A stretch of DNA of 35,033 bases from Micrococcales bacterium (GTDB lineage Bacteria > Actinomycetota > Actinomycetes > Actinomycetales > Microbacteriaceae): positions 1-35,033 of the forward strand of contig CANKLZ010000007.1 of the NCBI GenBank assembly GCA_947483795.1, in the 5' to 3' direction. Below, one piece after another: positions 1 through 7,822 of the stretch. A program made the position numbers and the translations under genes. Numbering within the stretch: the first letter of the stretch is position 1; the number at the start of each line of letters is the position of its first letter. Below the pieces are notes generated by a model. The model ran no database searches, was not told the DNA's origin, and saw nothing but the letters and a program-made list of their open reading frames with translations.

Positions 1-24
1 ATCAATCGCTATCGGAGCAGTTGT

Positions 25-531
25 ATGGCTTTAGTAGCAACCACAGTTTTAGAAGGTTCAATTCAAGAAATTCTGGAAGAGATTCATGACACTGCCTTGA
101 CAGAGACCAAACTAACTCCAAGATCAGTTGAGAGCTTGCGAGCGGTAGCACTAGCTGGCGATCTGATAATACTGAAAAGCGATAATCATCTTGTTGGCTG
201 GGGAATCCGGGAAGAACTAAGACCAAGGCTAAAGGAAGTTGGTTTGATGTTCATCAAGACTGAGTTCCGCTCTGCGACTTCATTCATTCTCTTAGCCAGA
301 GAACTGGCCAATGTTCCGGATTCTCTCATTCTGGCTACCTACGATGCTGCTTTGATCAGACAAGCTGTAATTGAATTTGGCTTCAGAGAAGCATCACTTC
401 TGCAAGTCATAATCGCCTCTCGAGGACGCTTTGTTACTAAGCGCTTGAATCGTTCAAGCAGAGCTGCTGTTTCCCAGCACACCAAGACGGGTAGGCCCCT
501 GTTTGCTATTAGAGAAGGGGGGAACGCGTGA
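25..531 (+). CDS. GNAT-like acetyltransferase (tentative)
   Basis: A 168-residue soluble protein. A GNAT fold is suggested by the central order: a VGWG strand (about residues 57-60), a strand ending in LMFIK (74-78), an EFRSAT segment where GNATs bind acetyl-CoA (80-85), a helix, a LILATYD strand and a C-terminal FGF. The RGxGxA motif is not canonical, so the family call is weak and the substrate unknown. The ATG is supported by GGAG at 14-17 with seven bases of spacing, but the frame is open to the window edge and a longer form cannot be excluded. The stop overlaps the next gene's start by four bases (GTGA), so the two are probably co-translated. The basic C-terminal tail has no assigned role. 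Confidence 0.5.
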   Translation: MALVATTVLEGSIQEILEEIHDTALTETKLTPRSVESLRAVALAGDLIILKSDNHLVGWGIREELRPRLKEVGLMFIKTEFRSATSFILLARELANVPDSLILATYDAALIRQAVIEFGFREASLLQVIIASRGRFVTKRLNRSSRAAVSQHTKTGRPLFAIREGGNA

Positions 532-1151
532 CAGATTTTCTAATTGCCCTAGGAATTTCTTTGATTTTCTGTACCAGCTTCGCGGGTATCGAGTTAATCA
601 AACGCATGTTGGGTGTGTCCCCAGAAATTACGCGTCGACTTGCCCACATGATTTCAGGCTGCGTTGTGCTCCTTGAATACATCTACTTACCGCCTACATG
701 GTTTGTGTCACTGATAATTGGTGGCGGAATACTCTTCTACATCTTCAGCAGGTTGAATCTGCTTACTTCGGTCAATGACGTGGAGCGCCAGACCTATGGT
801 CAATATGTTTTGAGTCTTGGGTATCTCTGCACATACATAGTCTCTGTCTCTAACCCAAAAGTTTTCATTCCAGCGTTACTAATAATCACCTTTGCCGATT
901 CGCTGGCTGGCTTAGTTGGAACTTTGCTGAAATCAAAGATCAGAACCTGGGCAGGTAGCATCACATTCTTCCTAGTGGCTCTTGGAATACTTATTGGCTA
1001 TGGTGACAGTCTTACTAACCCGTGGAATGGAATGATTTTTATCGCTGCTGTCATAGCCCTCGGACTCACGGTTGTTGAGAGACATACACCTCTTGGTTTT
1101 GATAATGTGACTGTCCCAGTCGCAGCTGCGTTACTTCTACTTTACTTTTAG
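528..1151 (+). CDS. Phytol/dolichol kinase-like membrane protein
   Basis: A 207-residue protein with about six or seven membrane segments. It resembles the phytol kinase/dolichol kinase family, which uses CTP to phosphorylate isoprenoid alcohols. Family-like features in order are RRLAHMISG (about 36-44), the FADSLAGLVGTL block (about 122-133), the K..TWAGS block (about 138-144), and ERHTPLGFDN followed by a final hydrophobic VPVAAALLLLYF. The GTG start overlaps the preceding stop by four bases and has a strong AGGGGGG ribosome site at 516-522. The end overlaps the convergent CarS-like gene by 15 bases. A role in phytol or polyprenol salvage or activation is inferred; the substrate cannot be read from the sequence. 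Confidence 0.7.
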   Translation: MTDFLIALGISLIFCTSFAGIELIKRMLGVSPEITRRLAHMISGCVVLLEYIYLPPTWFVSLIIGGGILFYIFSRLNLLTSVNDVERQTYGQYVLSLGYLCTYIVSVSNPKVFIPALLIITFADSLAGLVGTLLKSKIRTWAGSITFFLVALGILIGYGDSLTNPWNGMIFIAAVIALGLTVVERHTPLGFDNVTVPVAAALLLLYF

Positions 1152-1718
1152 CTGAAGCCTCCTCATAAGCAAATCAGTGCTGAGGTGAATCAACACTGAT
1201 AAGACAAAAGCTGTTATCAATAGCTCTGCAGAAACTTGATAGATAAAGATGAAAAGCAAACCACTGGAGATTATTCCGTCTACGTTATCGACAATAGATT
1301 GAAATCTAGATCCCAATCGAGATGAAGCTTTGCCACTTGTCGCAATGCCAAACCTACGCTTTATAAAGCTATTTACAATCTCACCGAGTAAATAACTTAA
1401 AGTAATGGCAGGACCTAAAACGAATGTGTTGGTCAGAAATACAGGTGCTACTAGGTTAGTTACCTGAGCTGACAAATTCAGAACCAAAGTAACTATAGTT
1501 GCCACCACTAAATAAACAATCAAACTTCGGAGTGACTTACTCTTTCCAATCAGAGGTTCTCCCCCACACTTTAAGCCACCATCCAAAGGAACATCTAGTT
1601 TTTCTAACCAGCCTTTTCGCATGCAAGCAATTAGACATAGACCAGCAGCCGTAATTGGCAGCAGCAATGTGAAGGCTTGCGACAGTGTTAGCAAGAACTG
1701 GCTCAGCTCTATTGGCAT
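1137..1718 (-). CDS. CarS/CDP-archaeol synthase-like membrane protein
   Basis: A 193-residue multi-pass membrane protein resembling the CarS family (PF01864, formerly DUF46). In archaea CarS transfers CMP from CTP to an unsaturated archaetidic acid. Hallmarks visible are a VPLDGG motif (about 43-48), an IGKSKSLRS stretch (about 57-65) in place of the usual GxxKTWRG, and LGEIVNSFIKRRFGI (about 111-125) followed by VDNVDGIISS (about 143-152). The KTWRG threonine-tryptophan pair is replaced and the usual GD before SFIKRR is GE, so activity may be altered. The ATG has GGGGG about six bases upstream. It converges on the phytol-kinase-like gene; both families use CTP on isoprenoid lipids, so a shared pathway is plausible but inferred. 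Confidence 0.65.
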   Translation of the reverse strand: MPIELSQFLLTLSQAFTLLLPITAAGLCLIACMRKGWLEKLDVPLDGGLKCGGEPLIGKSKSLRSLIVYLVVATIVTLVLNLSAQVTNLVAPVFLTNTFVLGPAITLSYLLGEIVNSFIKRRFGIATSGKASSRLGSRFQSIVDNVDGIISSGLLFIFIYQVSAELLITAFVLSVLIHLSTDLLMRRLQLKVK

Positions 1719-1767
1719 TAGTTACCCCCGTAATTAATAAGAATTGCATTATCTTAACTCTACTTAG

Positions 1768-1992
1768 CTAAATCTACCCCGTGCTAATCTCCAGCGGTGT
1801 CATAGCTACTTACCAGAATTGGTCCGAGTTTTTGCATCTGAGGTAGTGCGTAGAACCAATCAAATCAAATTGGGCTACCACAGCCTGAATAGGGGGGTTG
1901 ATTCAACCCTGACATCGAGGTCGTTTAGTTTGACGAATTCAGCAGCAGGTGCCGCCCCAGCAGTGGTTAAAGTTACTGAGGAGTTGAAGTAA
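1768..1992 (+). other. Open 75-codon stretch with no clear start
   Basis: This lies in the 395-base gap between the CarS-like gene and pntA. The frame is open from a TAG at 1765-1767 to a TAA at 1990-1992 and translates to a plausible helical then Ala/Val-rich sequence ending in VVKVTEELK. There is no ATG; the only GTG (1846) has GAGG too close to serve it. It may be the tail of a decayed gene or chance. I recognise no family. Nothing else is visible in the gap except the pntA promoter. Confidence 0.2.
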
Positions 1993-2078
1993 TCATGAAG
2001 GCAACAATAAGTGGCAAATTTCCAGCCAGTAAGTCCCTGAACATAAAATGTCTGAATGCTTCCATTCCGAAAACGTAC

Positions 2079-2113
2079 TTAGCAAGCAAGAAATCTTAGG
2101 TAAAATTTGAACC
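2079..2113 (+). promoter_or_regulatory. Probable leaderless promoter of pntAB
   Basis: TAAAAT at 2101-2106 fits a -10 box. Its expected transcription start, seven bases on, is the A of the pntA ATG at 2114. TTAGCA at 2079-2084 with a 16-base spacer is a passable -35. The bases before the ATG lack a convincing ribosome site (only TAGG at 2097-2100). Leaderless mRNAs are common in actinobacteria, so this arrangement is credible. Confidence 0.5.
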
Positions 2114-3649
2114 ATGATGAAAATAGGCGTGATCAAAGAGCAAGCAGGAGAAACACGAGTTTCCGCTACCCCGACTACCGTTAAGGCCATTATTGATCTT
2201 GGCTACCAGGTCATAGTTGAGTCCCAAGCGGGATTGCTATCAACCTTTCCTGACTCTGCTTATGTGGAGGCTGGAGCAACCATCGGTTCAACCAAGGAAG
2301 CTTGGGCTAGCCAGGTTGTTCTAAAAGTTGCAGCACCTACCGACGAAGAAATTAATCACCTAAGCGACAACGCAATCATCGTCAGTTTGATGACTCCTTC
2401 TCTGCGTCCAGAACTACTTGAATCACTTGCGACCAGAGGTATCACCGCTCTTGCTTTGGATGCTGTTCCTAGAATCTCAAGAGCACAGTCCATGGACGTA
2501 CTTAGTTCAATGGCCAACATCGCAGGTTACCGAGCAGTTATTGAAGCAGCACATGAGTTCGGTCGTTTCTTCACCGGTCAAGTAACAGCAGCTGGAAAAG
2601 TACCACCAGCCAAAGTTCTAGTTGCAGGTGCCGGTGTTGCAGGACTTGCGGCTATCGGAGCAGCATCAAGCCTTGGATCTATTGTGCGAGCCACCGACCC
2701 AAGACCGGAAGTTGCCGATCAGGTGAAATCAATCGGTGGAACTTACCTAGCAGTTGAAGTTGCCGAGAAGATGGAATCTTCTGATGGTTATGCCAAAGCA
2801 ACTTCAGAAGATTACGACAAACGCGCAGCTGAGATTTACTCTGAGCAAGCAGCTGATGTTGACATCATTATTACTACCGCTTTGATTCCGGGTAGACCTG
2901 CTCCAAAACTAATCACAGCTAAAGACGTTGCAAGCATGAAATCTGGCAGCGTAATTGTAGATATGGCTGCAGCTCAAGGTGGAAACGTCGAAGGCTCGGT
3001 CGCAGGTCAAAAGGTTGTCACCAGTAACGGTGTCACCATCATCGGCTATACCGATCTACCAGGTCGACTCCCAGCTCAAGCCTCACAACTTTTCGGTACG
3101 AACCTAGTGAATCTTTTGAAACTAATTACCCCTGAGAAAAACGGTGAGCTAACTCTCGACTTTGAAGACATTGTGCAGAGATCAGTAACCGTAGTTAAAG
3201 ACGGCTCGATCACTTGGCCACCACCACCTGTTCAAGTATCTGCAGCACCAGTTGCAGCCAAGGTTGCAGCTCCTGTAGTCAAAGAGCAGAAGACCATGTC
3301 GACTAAACGACGTGGTGGCTTGTATGCCCTTGGAATCACAGCGTTGTTCTTGATTTGTGCTTTTGCACCAGCACCACTACCCCAGCACTTCCTAGTGCTG
3401 ACTCTCTCAGTTGTAATTGGTTTCTATGTGATTGGCAAGGTACACCATGCCTTACACACACCATTGATGAGCGTTACCAATGCAATCTCAGGAATCATCG
3501 TGGTTGGAGCTTTGCTTCAGCTAACTACCCCTAACTTGGCAGTTCAAATCCTGGCTGGTGTTGCAGTCACCTTGGCTAGCATCAATATCTTTGGTGGTTT
3601 TGCTGTTACAAGACGAATGCTCAACATGTTCTCGAAGGGAGGCAAATAA
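2114..3649 (+). CDS. pntA: NAD(P) transhydrogenase subunit alpha
   Basis: The 511-residue alpha subunit of the proton-translocating transhydrogenase, which uses the proton gradient to reduce NADP+ with NADH. Residues 1 to about 375 form the NAD(H)-binding domain I, with the ISRAQSMDVLSSMANIAGYR block, the nucleotide-binding GAGVAGLAAIG and GYTDLPGRLP. An Ala/Pro/Lys linker (about 376-398) leads to a membrane part of about four helices ending with HALHTPLMSVTNAISGI. Length and sequence match the fused E. coli PntA (510 residues), not the split PntAa/PntAb of mycobacteria. The stop is followed immediately by the pntB ATG, with GGAGG at the end of pntA. A second ATG follows the first and could also serve as the start. 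Confidence 0.97.
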   Translation: MMKIGVIKEQAGETRVSATPTTVKAIIDLGYQVIVESQAGLLSTFPDSAYVEAGATIGSTKEAWASQVVLKVAAPTDEEINHLSDNAIIVSLMTPSLRPELLESLATRGITALALDAVPRISRAQSMDVLSSMANIAGYRAVIEAAHEFGRFFTGQVTAAGKVPPAKVLVAGAGVAGLAAIGAASSLGSIVRATDPRPEVADQVKSIGGTYLAVEVAEKMESSDGYAKATSEDYDKRAAEIYSEQAADVDIIITTALIPGRPAPKLITAKDVASMKSGSVIVDMAAAQGGNVEGSVAGQKVVTSNGVTIIGYTDLPGRLPAQASQLFGTNLVNLLKLITPEKNGELTLDFEDIVQRSVTVVKDGSITWPPPPVQVSAAPVAAKVAAPVVKEQKTMSTKRRGGLYALGITALFLICAFAPAPLPQHFLVLTLSVVIGFYVIGKVHHALHTPLMSVTNAISGIIVVGALLQLTTPNLAVQILAGVAVTLASINIFGGFAVTRRMLNMFSKGGK

Positions 3650-5065
3650 ATGGAATCCCTTCTAACTATTGCCCCAATGCTAGCTACCGCTGCATACATA
3701 GTTTCATCACTGCTATTCATACTTTCCCTTGCTGGACTCAGCAAGCACGAAAGCGCTAAGGGTGGAATTGTTTACGGTGTCTCTGGTATGGCGCTTGCCC
3801 TGGTTGCAACAACATTCCTAGCAGTTACTTCTGGTTGGAATGATCCAGCTGCTCAAGTCGGTTTGATTCTCTTGGTTGTCGGACTAATCATCGGTGCAGC
3901 TATTGGTCTTTGGCGAGCACGTGTAGTTGAGATGACCGGCATGCCTGAGTTGATTGCAATCCTGCACAGCTTCGTGGGTGTAGCTGCGGTTCTTATTGGT
4001 TGGAACGGTGCACTATACGACACTGGAACACCAGAGAACCTGCTAGGTATTCATCATGCAGAAATCTTTATTGGAGTTTTCATTGGTGGAGTTACCTTTA
4101 CAGGTTCAATCGTTGCAAACCTAAAGCTCTCTGCAAAGATTTCCTCTAAGCCGCTTATGCTCCCTGGCAAGAACTTGCTGAACGTTGGAGCATTAGTTGG
4201 ATTCATAGGACTAACCGTTTGGTATGTAATAACACCAGACATCGGTTTGCTTATCGCCGTCACAGTTCTATCCCTTGCCCTTGGTTGGCACCTAGTCGCA
4301 TCTATCGGTGGTGGAGACATGCCAGTAGTTGTTTCAATGCTTAATAGCTACTCAGGTTGGGCAGCAGCGGCAGCTGGATTCTTGCTAAACAATGATCTTT
4401 TGATTGTTACCGGTGCTCTAGTTGGATCATCCGGTGCTTACCTTTCATACATTATGTGTAAGGCGATGAACCGATCCTTTATCTCTGTTATTGCTGGAGG
4501 CTTCGGTATCGCTGCCCCTAGTGCTGCAGATGAAGAAACCGGTGAACACCGTGAAACAGATGCAGCAGCAGTTGCTGAGCTGCTTAGAAACGCTACCTCG
4601 GTTGTGATCACCCCTGGTTACGGTATGGCTGTTGCTCAGGCCCAATATCCGGTTGCAGACCTTGCAGCAAGGCTTAGAGAAAAGGGTGTGAACGTTAGGT
4701 TTGGTATTCACCCTGTTGCTGGAAGACTTCCTGGACACATGAACGTACTTCTTGCCGAAGCTAAGGTTCCTTACGACATTGTTGATGAGATGGATGAGAT
4801 CAACGATGACTTTGCAACTACTTCAGTAGTTCTAGTTATCGGAGCTAATGACACTGTGAACCCAGCAGCAGCTGAAGACCCAACCAGCCCTATCGCCGGT
4901 ATGCCAGTGCTTAGAGTTTGGGAAGCAGAGAACGTCATCGTCTTCAAGCGCTCAATGGCCTCAGGTTACGCAGGTGTGCAGAACCCACTGTTCTTTAGGG
5001 AGAATGCCGCGATGCTATTCGGTGATGCTAAGCAAAAAGTCGAAGATATTCTGCGAGCACTCTAA
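3650..5065 (+). CDS. pntB: NAD(P) transhydrogenase subunit beta
   Basis: A 471-residue partner of PntA. The N-terminal ~275 residues hold about eight or nine membrane helices forming the proton channel, with [33 protein letters not shown] and [20 protein letters not shown]. The C-terminal domain III binds NADP(H) and shows [33 protein letters not shown] and [14 protein letters not shown], ending near LFGDAK. All are nearly identical to E. coli PntB. The ATG directly follows the pntA stop, giving a tightly coupled two-gene operon. A tRNA-Arg fragment on the opposite strand starts ten bases after the stop. Confidence 0.97.
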   Translation: MESLLTIAPMLATAAYIVSSLLFILSLAGLSKHESAKGGIVYGVSGMALALVATTFLAVTSGWNDPAAQVGLILLVVGLIIGAAIGLWRARVVEMTGMPELIAILHSFVGVAAVLIGWNGALYDTGTPENLLGIHHAEIFIGVFIGGVTFTGSIVANLKLSAKISSKPLMLPGKNLLNVGALVGFIGLTVWYVITPDIGLLIAVTVLSLALGWHLVASIGGGDMPVVVSMLNSYSGWAAAAAGFLLNNDLLIVTGALVGSSGAYLSYIMCKAMNRSFISVIAGGFGIAAPSAADEETGEHRETDAAAVAELLRNATSVVITPGYGMAVAQAQYPVADLAARLREKGVNVRFGIHPVAGRLPGHMNVLLAEAKVPYDIVDEMDEINDDFATTSVVLVIGANDTVNPAAAEDPTSPIAGMPVLRVWEAENVIVFKRSMASGYAGVQNPLFFRENAAMLFGDAKQKVEDILRAL

Positions 5066-5074
5066 AGAGATAAA

Positions 5075-5101
5075 AGCGCCCTCGGCAGGAATCGAACCTG
5101 C
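5075..5101. repeat. 27-bp direct repeat, distal copy (att-like)
   Basis: An exact match to 8174-8200. It covers the tRNA-Arg T arm and acceptor 3' strand plus one flanking base. Together the two copies bracket the three island genes. Confidence 0.85.
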
Positions 5102-5118
5102 AATCAGGAGATCAGAAG
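5076..5118 (-). pseudogene. tRNA-Arg(UCU) 3'-half fragment (island att end)
   Basis: On the minus strand this is the 3' half of a tRNA, from the anticodon loop through the T arm to the acceptor strand. Twenty-seven bases (5075-5101) are identical to 8174-8200 in the intact tRNA-Arg. The next 17 bases carry four mismatches, all transitions, and identity is then lost. The T arm (GCAGG TTCGATT CCTGC) and acceptor 3' strand are intact, but the D arm and acceptor 5' strand are missing, so it cannot be a functional tRNA. It is in direct orientation to the intact gene about 3.1 kb away, as left by site-specific integration at a tRNA 3' end. Confidence 0.85.
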
Positions 5119-5193
5119 AACATAAGTAGCCTCTAACAAATGTTCTCTTGAGTTTGGGTCTTTTAGAAATAGCTGACTCAGTTTTAGCCAGCG

Positions 5194-6099
5194 CTAGTAT
5201 CTTGCAACCAAGTTTCCTTTTATTAGCCTATTCATTTCGATAAAAAGACTCTTTTGATCCTCGGTTGAACCATGAACCAATACAATCCAGCCATCACCGT
5301 AAATCATGTACTTTCCTAAATCTGGTGAATTAGACGCTGCCGATGACAAAATATCTCGAACCCCTCTGGTTTCAGATAACCATAATCCACTTGAATTCTT
5401 TATCTCTGGACTACTTCCAGCTTTGTGTTCCGTCAGCTCACAGCCAGATTTCTGAGACCCAACCATGTCACCAATCGAATCAACGCAGAAGCCATTCTCA
5501 TCAAGAATGAGAAGCTGTTCGAGAGAGTCAAGAGAACTCAATAGATTAGGCCCAGGTAAAGATTGATCTTCAACTCTCAAACAGTCAGCCCGTCTGGTTA
5601 GGCAATCTAAGATTTGATCTTCTGAGGCCAATAAGACTTCTGAAGAAGAACTCAAATCATCGACAAAATTAGGGAACCAAACTTCCTCAGGAAGAGATGG
5701 TCTGCATTCATCAATAGAACCAATTAGAACTAACCCGAATTGAGCATAGGAACCTATGTATGTCCAGTTGTCAAAGTACGAGCCGCCGTCATTATCTACA
5801 GCGTGTTGAAAACTGTCGAAAACCCGAATGTTACAGTTTGGCTTGGAGAAAGAGGTGAAGTGATTTGTGTCTGTGCCTGACAACTCAGACCAACTAGCGT
5901 CGACTTGCTCTAAGGCTGCAAGCAGCTGATCTGAGGTTTGTGTCACTCCGTTGTAGTTCGAAGATTTACCAGACGGAGTTGGAACGCTAGTTGGGCTTGA
6001 ACCATCAGGTGTACTTGTGCAAGCTGCAAGCATCACAGTTAGCAACAAGCTGGAGATAGTAAAGAACTTTTTGATTGGATTCCCCTTATAAACTGCCAC
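5194..6099 (-). CDS. Hypothetical lipoprotein (island cargo)
   Basis: A 301-residue predicted lipoprotein. The N-terminus has lysines, a hydrophobic stretch (FFTISSLLLTVML) and a lipobox LAAC with the lipidated cysteine at residue 27. A Ser/Thr/Pro-rich spacer of about 20 residues follows, then a mixed alpha/beta region with several cysteines. I recognise no family. The GTG start is supported by AAAGGG seven bases upstream; the next in-frame ATG lies inside the signal peptide. It sits 32 bases downstream of the DUF4259-like/RraB-like gene on the same strand, probably in one transcript, so an extracellular partner or sensor role is possible but unproven. Confidence 0.75.
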   Translation of the reverse strand: MAVYKGNPIKKFFTISSLLLTVMLAACTSTPDGSSPTSVPTPSGKSSNYNGVTQTSDQLLAALEQVDASWSELSGTDTNHFTSFSKPNCNIRVFDSFQHAVDNDGGSYFDNWTYIGSYAQFGLVLIGSIDECRPSLPEEVWFPNFVDDLSSSSEVLLASEDQILDCLTRRADCLRVEDQSLPGPNLLSSLDSLEQLLILDENGFCVDSIGDMVGSQKSGCELTEHKAGSSPEIKNSSGLWLSETRGVRDILSSAASNSPDLGKYMIYGDGWIVLVHGSTEDQKSLFIEMNRLIKGNLVARY

Positions 6100-6131
6100 T
6101 TTGGTGCCCTTTCAATTGACCTCCGAGCTCT

Positions 6132-6947
6132 TTAGCGTCCGAACCAGGATTTCTTGCCTTTGATGACAAGTGCACCCCACCCGTCATAAGCTGCTCCAGT
6201 TTCGAACGCTACATCGAACATGCGCAAAGTGTATCCCCAGGTGTTTTCGAAATCTGGTGCATAACTCTTGGTCGCAACAACAACCCAACACTCAGCTTGG
6301 CCATCTTCAGCCGGAAGATAGGTTGGCCCTTCAATTGAATAGTTCTCGCCCAAGGATTTGATTACTTCTACAGCCACCTTCTCAGATGGGCAGGCAAAAG
6401 TGTGATCAACATCACGCTCGATTTCAGTGTCATCCTTCATCTTGTCTCTGGTAGCAAGGAGTTGTAAGTTAGCCCAACGTTGGTTCTCCCAAGTGTTAGG
6501 TTGCATTTCCTGCTCGACCGGCGCATTGCCTTCCAGCAAATCGCCAGGCATAGTTTTGTCTGTTGGATCGACCCCAAGAGTTTTACCAATTGCATCTAGT
6601 TGTTCAAGATACTGCCCGTGCACTTCTTCACCAAACACAAGCCAGCGGGCCAAATAGTCAGATGCATACTCCCGGATTACTCTAACTACCGCGCCGGCAG
6701 CCTCAACAAGTTCTTTGGGTGGCTTCAGTGCGAGAGTGTTGGCGTTTACTGCTTCAGAGTCCTTAGAGAGAATACTTGCCACGACAAAGGCAGCAGCGAA
6801 TCCTTCTGCATGTTGCTCTTCACGTGAATCTGAGTATCGAGCGTCTTTGCAGGCACGAGCCAGAGCAGTTAGCCCCGAGCGTTTAATCTCATAAGAAAAA
6901 TCAATTGTGTCGTCACCATCAAATGGATGCATTCCCCAAACAGTCAT
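6132..6947 (-). CDS. DUF4259-like / RraB-like fusion protein
   Basis: A 271-residue soluble protein. The N-terminal part begins TVWGMHPFDGDDTIDF, resembling the start of DUF4259 proteins (WG..xFDNDxAxDF), and continues as helices to about residue 150. The C-terminal ~100 residues resemble RraB, the ribonuclease E inhibitor. Features are RDVDHTFACPS, a central strand ECWVVVATKSYAP, and the diagnostic AYDGWGALV near the end. The combination suggests a regulator or an immunity-type protein; neither is shown. There is no ribosome site before the ATG, but TAATGT at 6954-6959 could be the -10 of a leaderless transcript. The lipoprotein gene follows 32 bases downstream. Confidence 0.65.
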   Translation of the reverse strand: MTVWGMHPFDGDDTIDFSYEIKRSGLTALARACKDARYSDSREEQHAEGFAAAFVVASILSKDSEAVNANTLALKPPKELVEAAGAVVRVIREYASDYLARWLVFGEEVHGQYLEQLDAIGKTLGVDPTDKTMPGDLLEGNAPVEQEMQPNTWENQRWANLQLLATRDKMKDDTEIERDVDHTFACPSEKVAVEVIKSLGENYSIEGPTYLPAEDGQAECWVVVATKSYAPDFENTWGYTLRMFDVAFETGAAYDGWGALVIKGKKSWFGR

Positions 6948-6973
6948 GGGAACACATTACTGGAAACGCGCCA

Positions 6974-7004
6974 CTAATGCGAAGAATTCAAAGCAAGTGT
7001 CAAA
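6974..7004 (-). promoter_or_regulatory. Candidate promoter for the RraB-like gene
   Basis: On the minus strand there is a perfect -35 TTGACA at 6999-7004, but the -10 at a suitable distance (CATTAG, 6974-6979) is poor. TAATGT closer to the start (6954-6959) is a rival -10 that would give a leaderless mRNA. Which one is used cannot be decided from sequence. Confidence 0.25.
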
Positions 7005-7058
7005 GGTATGTTGTAGTGTTCAGCCTCCTGCTAATGCAAGCACTCAGAGGCGAAGCTA

Positions 7059-7736
7059 CTACTTAAGCTTTACGGACTTGGTAGTAACTTTGATAGCTTC
7101 ATACAAAGCGTCTGCAACAGTTGTGACTACTGCTGTGTACGTGCCGGCCTTGTACTTGACCTTGCTGAATTTCACGATGAAGGCACCCTTGGAATCTGTT
7201 TTTCCTGTTAAGGAAGTTACTTTTTTACCGTTGAGGTTCAACTGAACAGAAATGGTCTTGCTCTTAACTACTGTTGCACCCGACTTAATTGTTCCGGAGA
7301 TTGACACAACAGGCTTCTTCTTAAGGGAAGTATTTGTTGTCGCAATCTTTGTGGCCGCTACAGCAATCTTGCCAACGGCGATCTTGCTAGTCAGAGTGGA
7401 AGCAGTTCCGCCTGTGCATTCTGCAGATATTGCGGACGTTGAAAGAGAGTAAGTTCCTGCGACCTTTGGAGACTTAATGGATAAAGATGTGTTGCCCATG
7501 GCGTCTGCTGGACCAGAGACAGCACTGATTCCAAGACCACCATTCCAGCTCAAAGAAACCGTGCAGCCAGTCTTTACTCTCGCAACAAGCACAGTGATAG
7601 TTGAACCTGGAGTCAGACGGTCTGCCGTGACAACTCTTATGGTCGGAGCTTGACCTGCTGGGTAAGCCATTGCAGGCGCGATTGATCCAATCGCCATCGC
7701 CATTGAAACTGTGTAGGTTACAAGTATTCTTTTCAT
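7059..7736 (-). CDS. Secreted Ser/Thr/Lys-rich Ig-like protein
   Basis: A 225-residue secreted protein when read from the ATG at 7736; an upstream in-frame ATG at 7781 would put 15 charged residues before the signal peptide and is unlikely. The signal peptide begins MKRILVTYTVSMAMAIG and ends near APAMA. The mature part has two beta-rich halves: one with two cysteines (CTVSLSW and ECTGG), and a C-terminal half, after a KKKP linker, with ISGTIKSGATV, KGAFIVKFSKV and AGTYTAVVTT, typical of bacterial Ig-like folds. Calling it adhesin-like or cell-wall-associated is inference; there is no LPXTG motif or membrane anchor. TATATA at 7754-7759 is a possible -10 box. Confidence 0.7.
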   Translation of the reverse strand: MKRILVTYTVSMAMAIGSIAPAMAYPAGQAPTIRVVTADRLTPGSTITVLVARVKTGCTVSLSWNGGLGISAVSGPADAMGNTSLSIKSPKVAGTYSLSTSAISAECTGGTASTLTSKIAVGKIAVAATKIATTNTSLKKKPVVSISGTIKSGATVVKSKTISVQLNLNGKKVTSLTGKTDSKGAFIVKFSKVKYKAGTYTAVVTTVADALYEAIKVTTKSVKLK

Positions 7737-7791
7737 TGTTTCTCGCTTCTGGATATATAAAGTAAACGCCCATGACCGCATCTATGAGGTG

Positions 7792-7822
7792 TTGATAAAA
7801 GGAGATAGCTAAATTTTATCAA
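7792..7822. promoter_or_regulatory. 9-bp perfect inverted repeat in island gap
   Basis: TTGATAAAA (7792-7800) and TTTTATCAA (7814-7822) are exact reverse complements separated by 13 bases. It lies 56 bases upstream of the secreted Ig-like gene. It lacks the GC-rich stem of a typical terminator and could be an operator. The rest of the 8.2-kb gap (7823-8173) shows no gene, only AT-rich non-coding sequence up to the tRNA. Confidence 0.3.

Noticed and set aside
528-1718. The two left-edge membrane genes being ordinary cdsA paralogues.
   Set aside because: The CdsA signature (PGHGGxxDRxD) is absent from both and present in the gene at 31000; their own motifs fit the phytol kinase and CarS families better.
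1995-2099. A 34-codon ATG reading frame just upstream of pntA with GAGGAG before it.
   Set aside because: The spacing to the ribosome site is long (11 bases), the frame overlaps the putative pntA -35 box, and the translation shows no family. It is probably chance.
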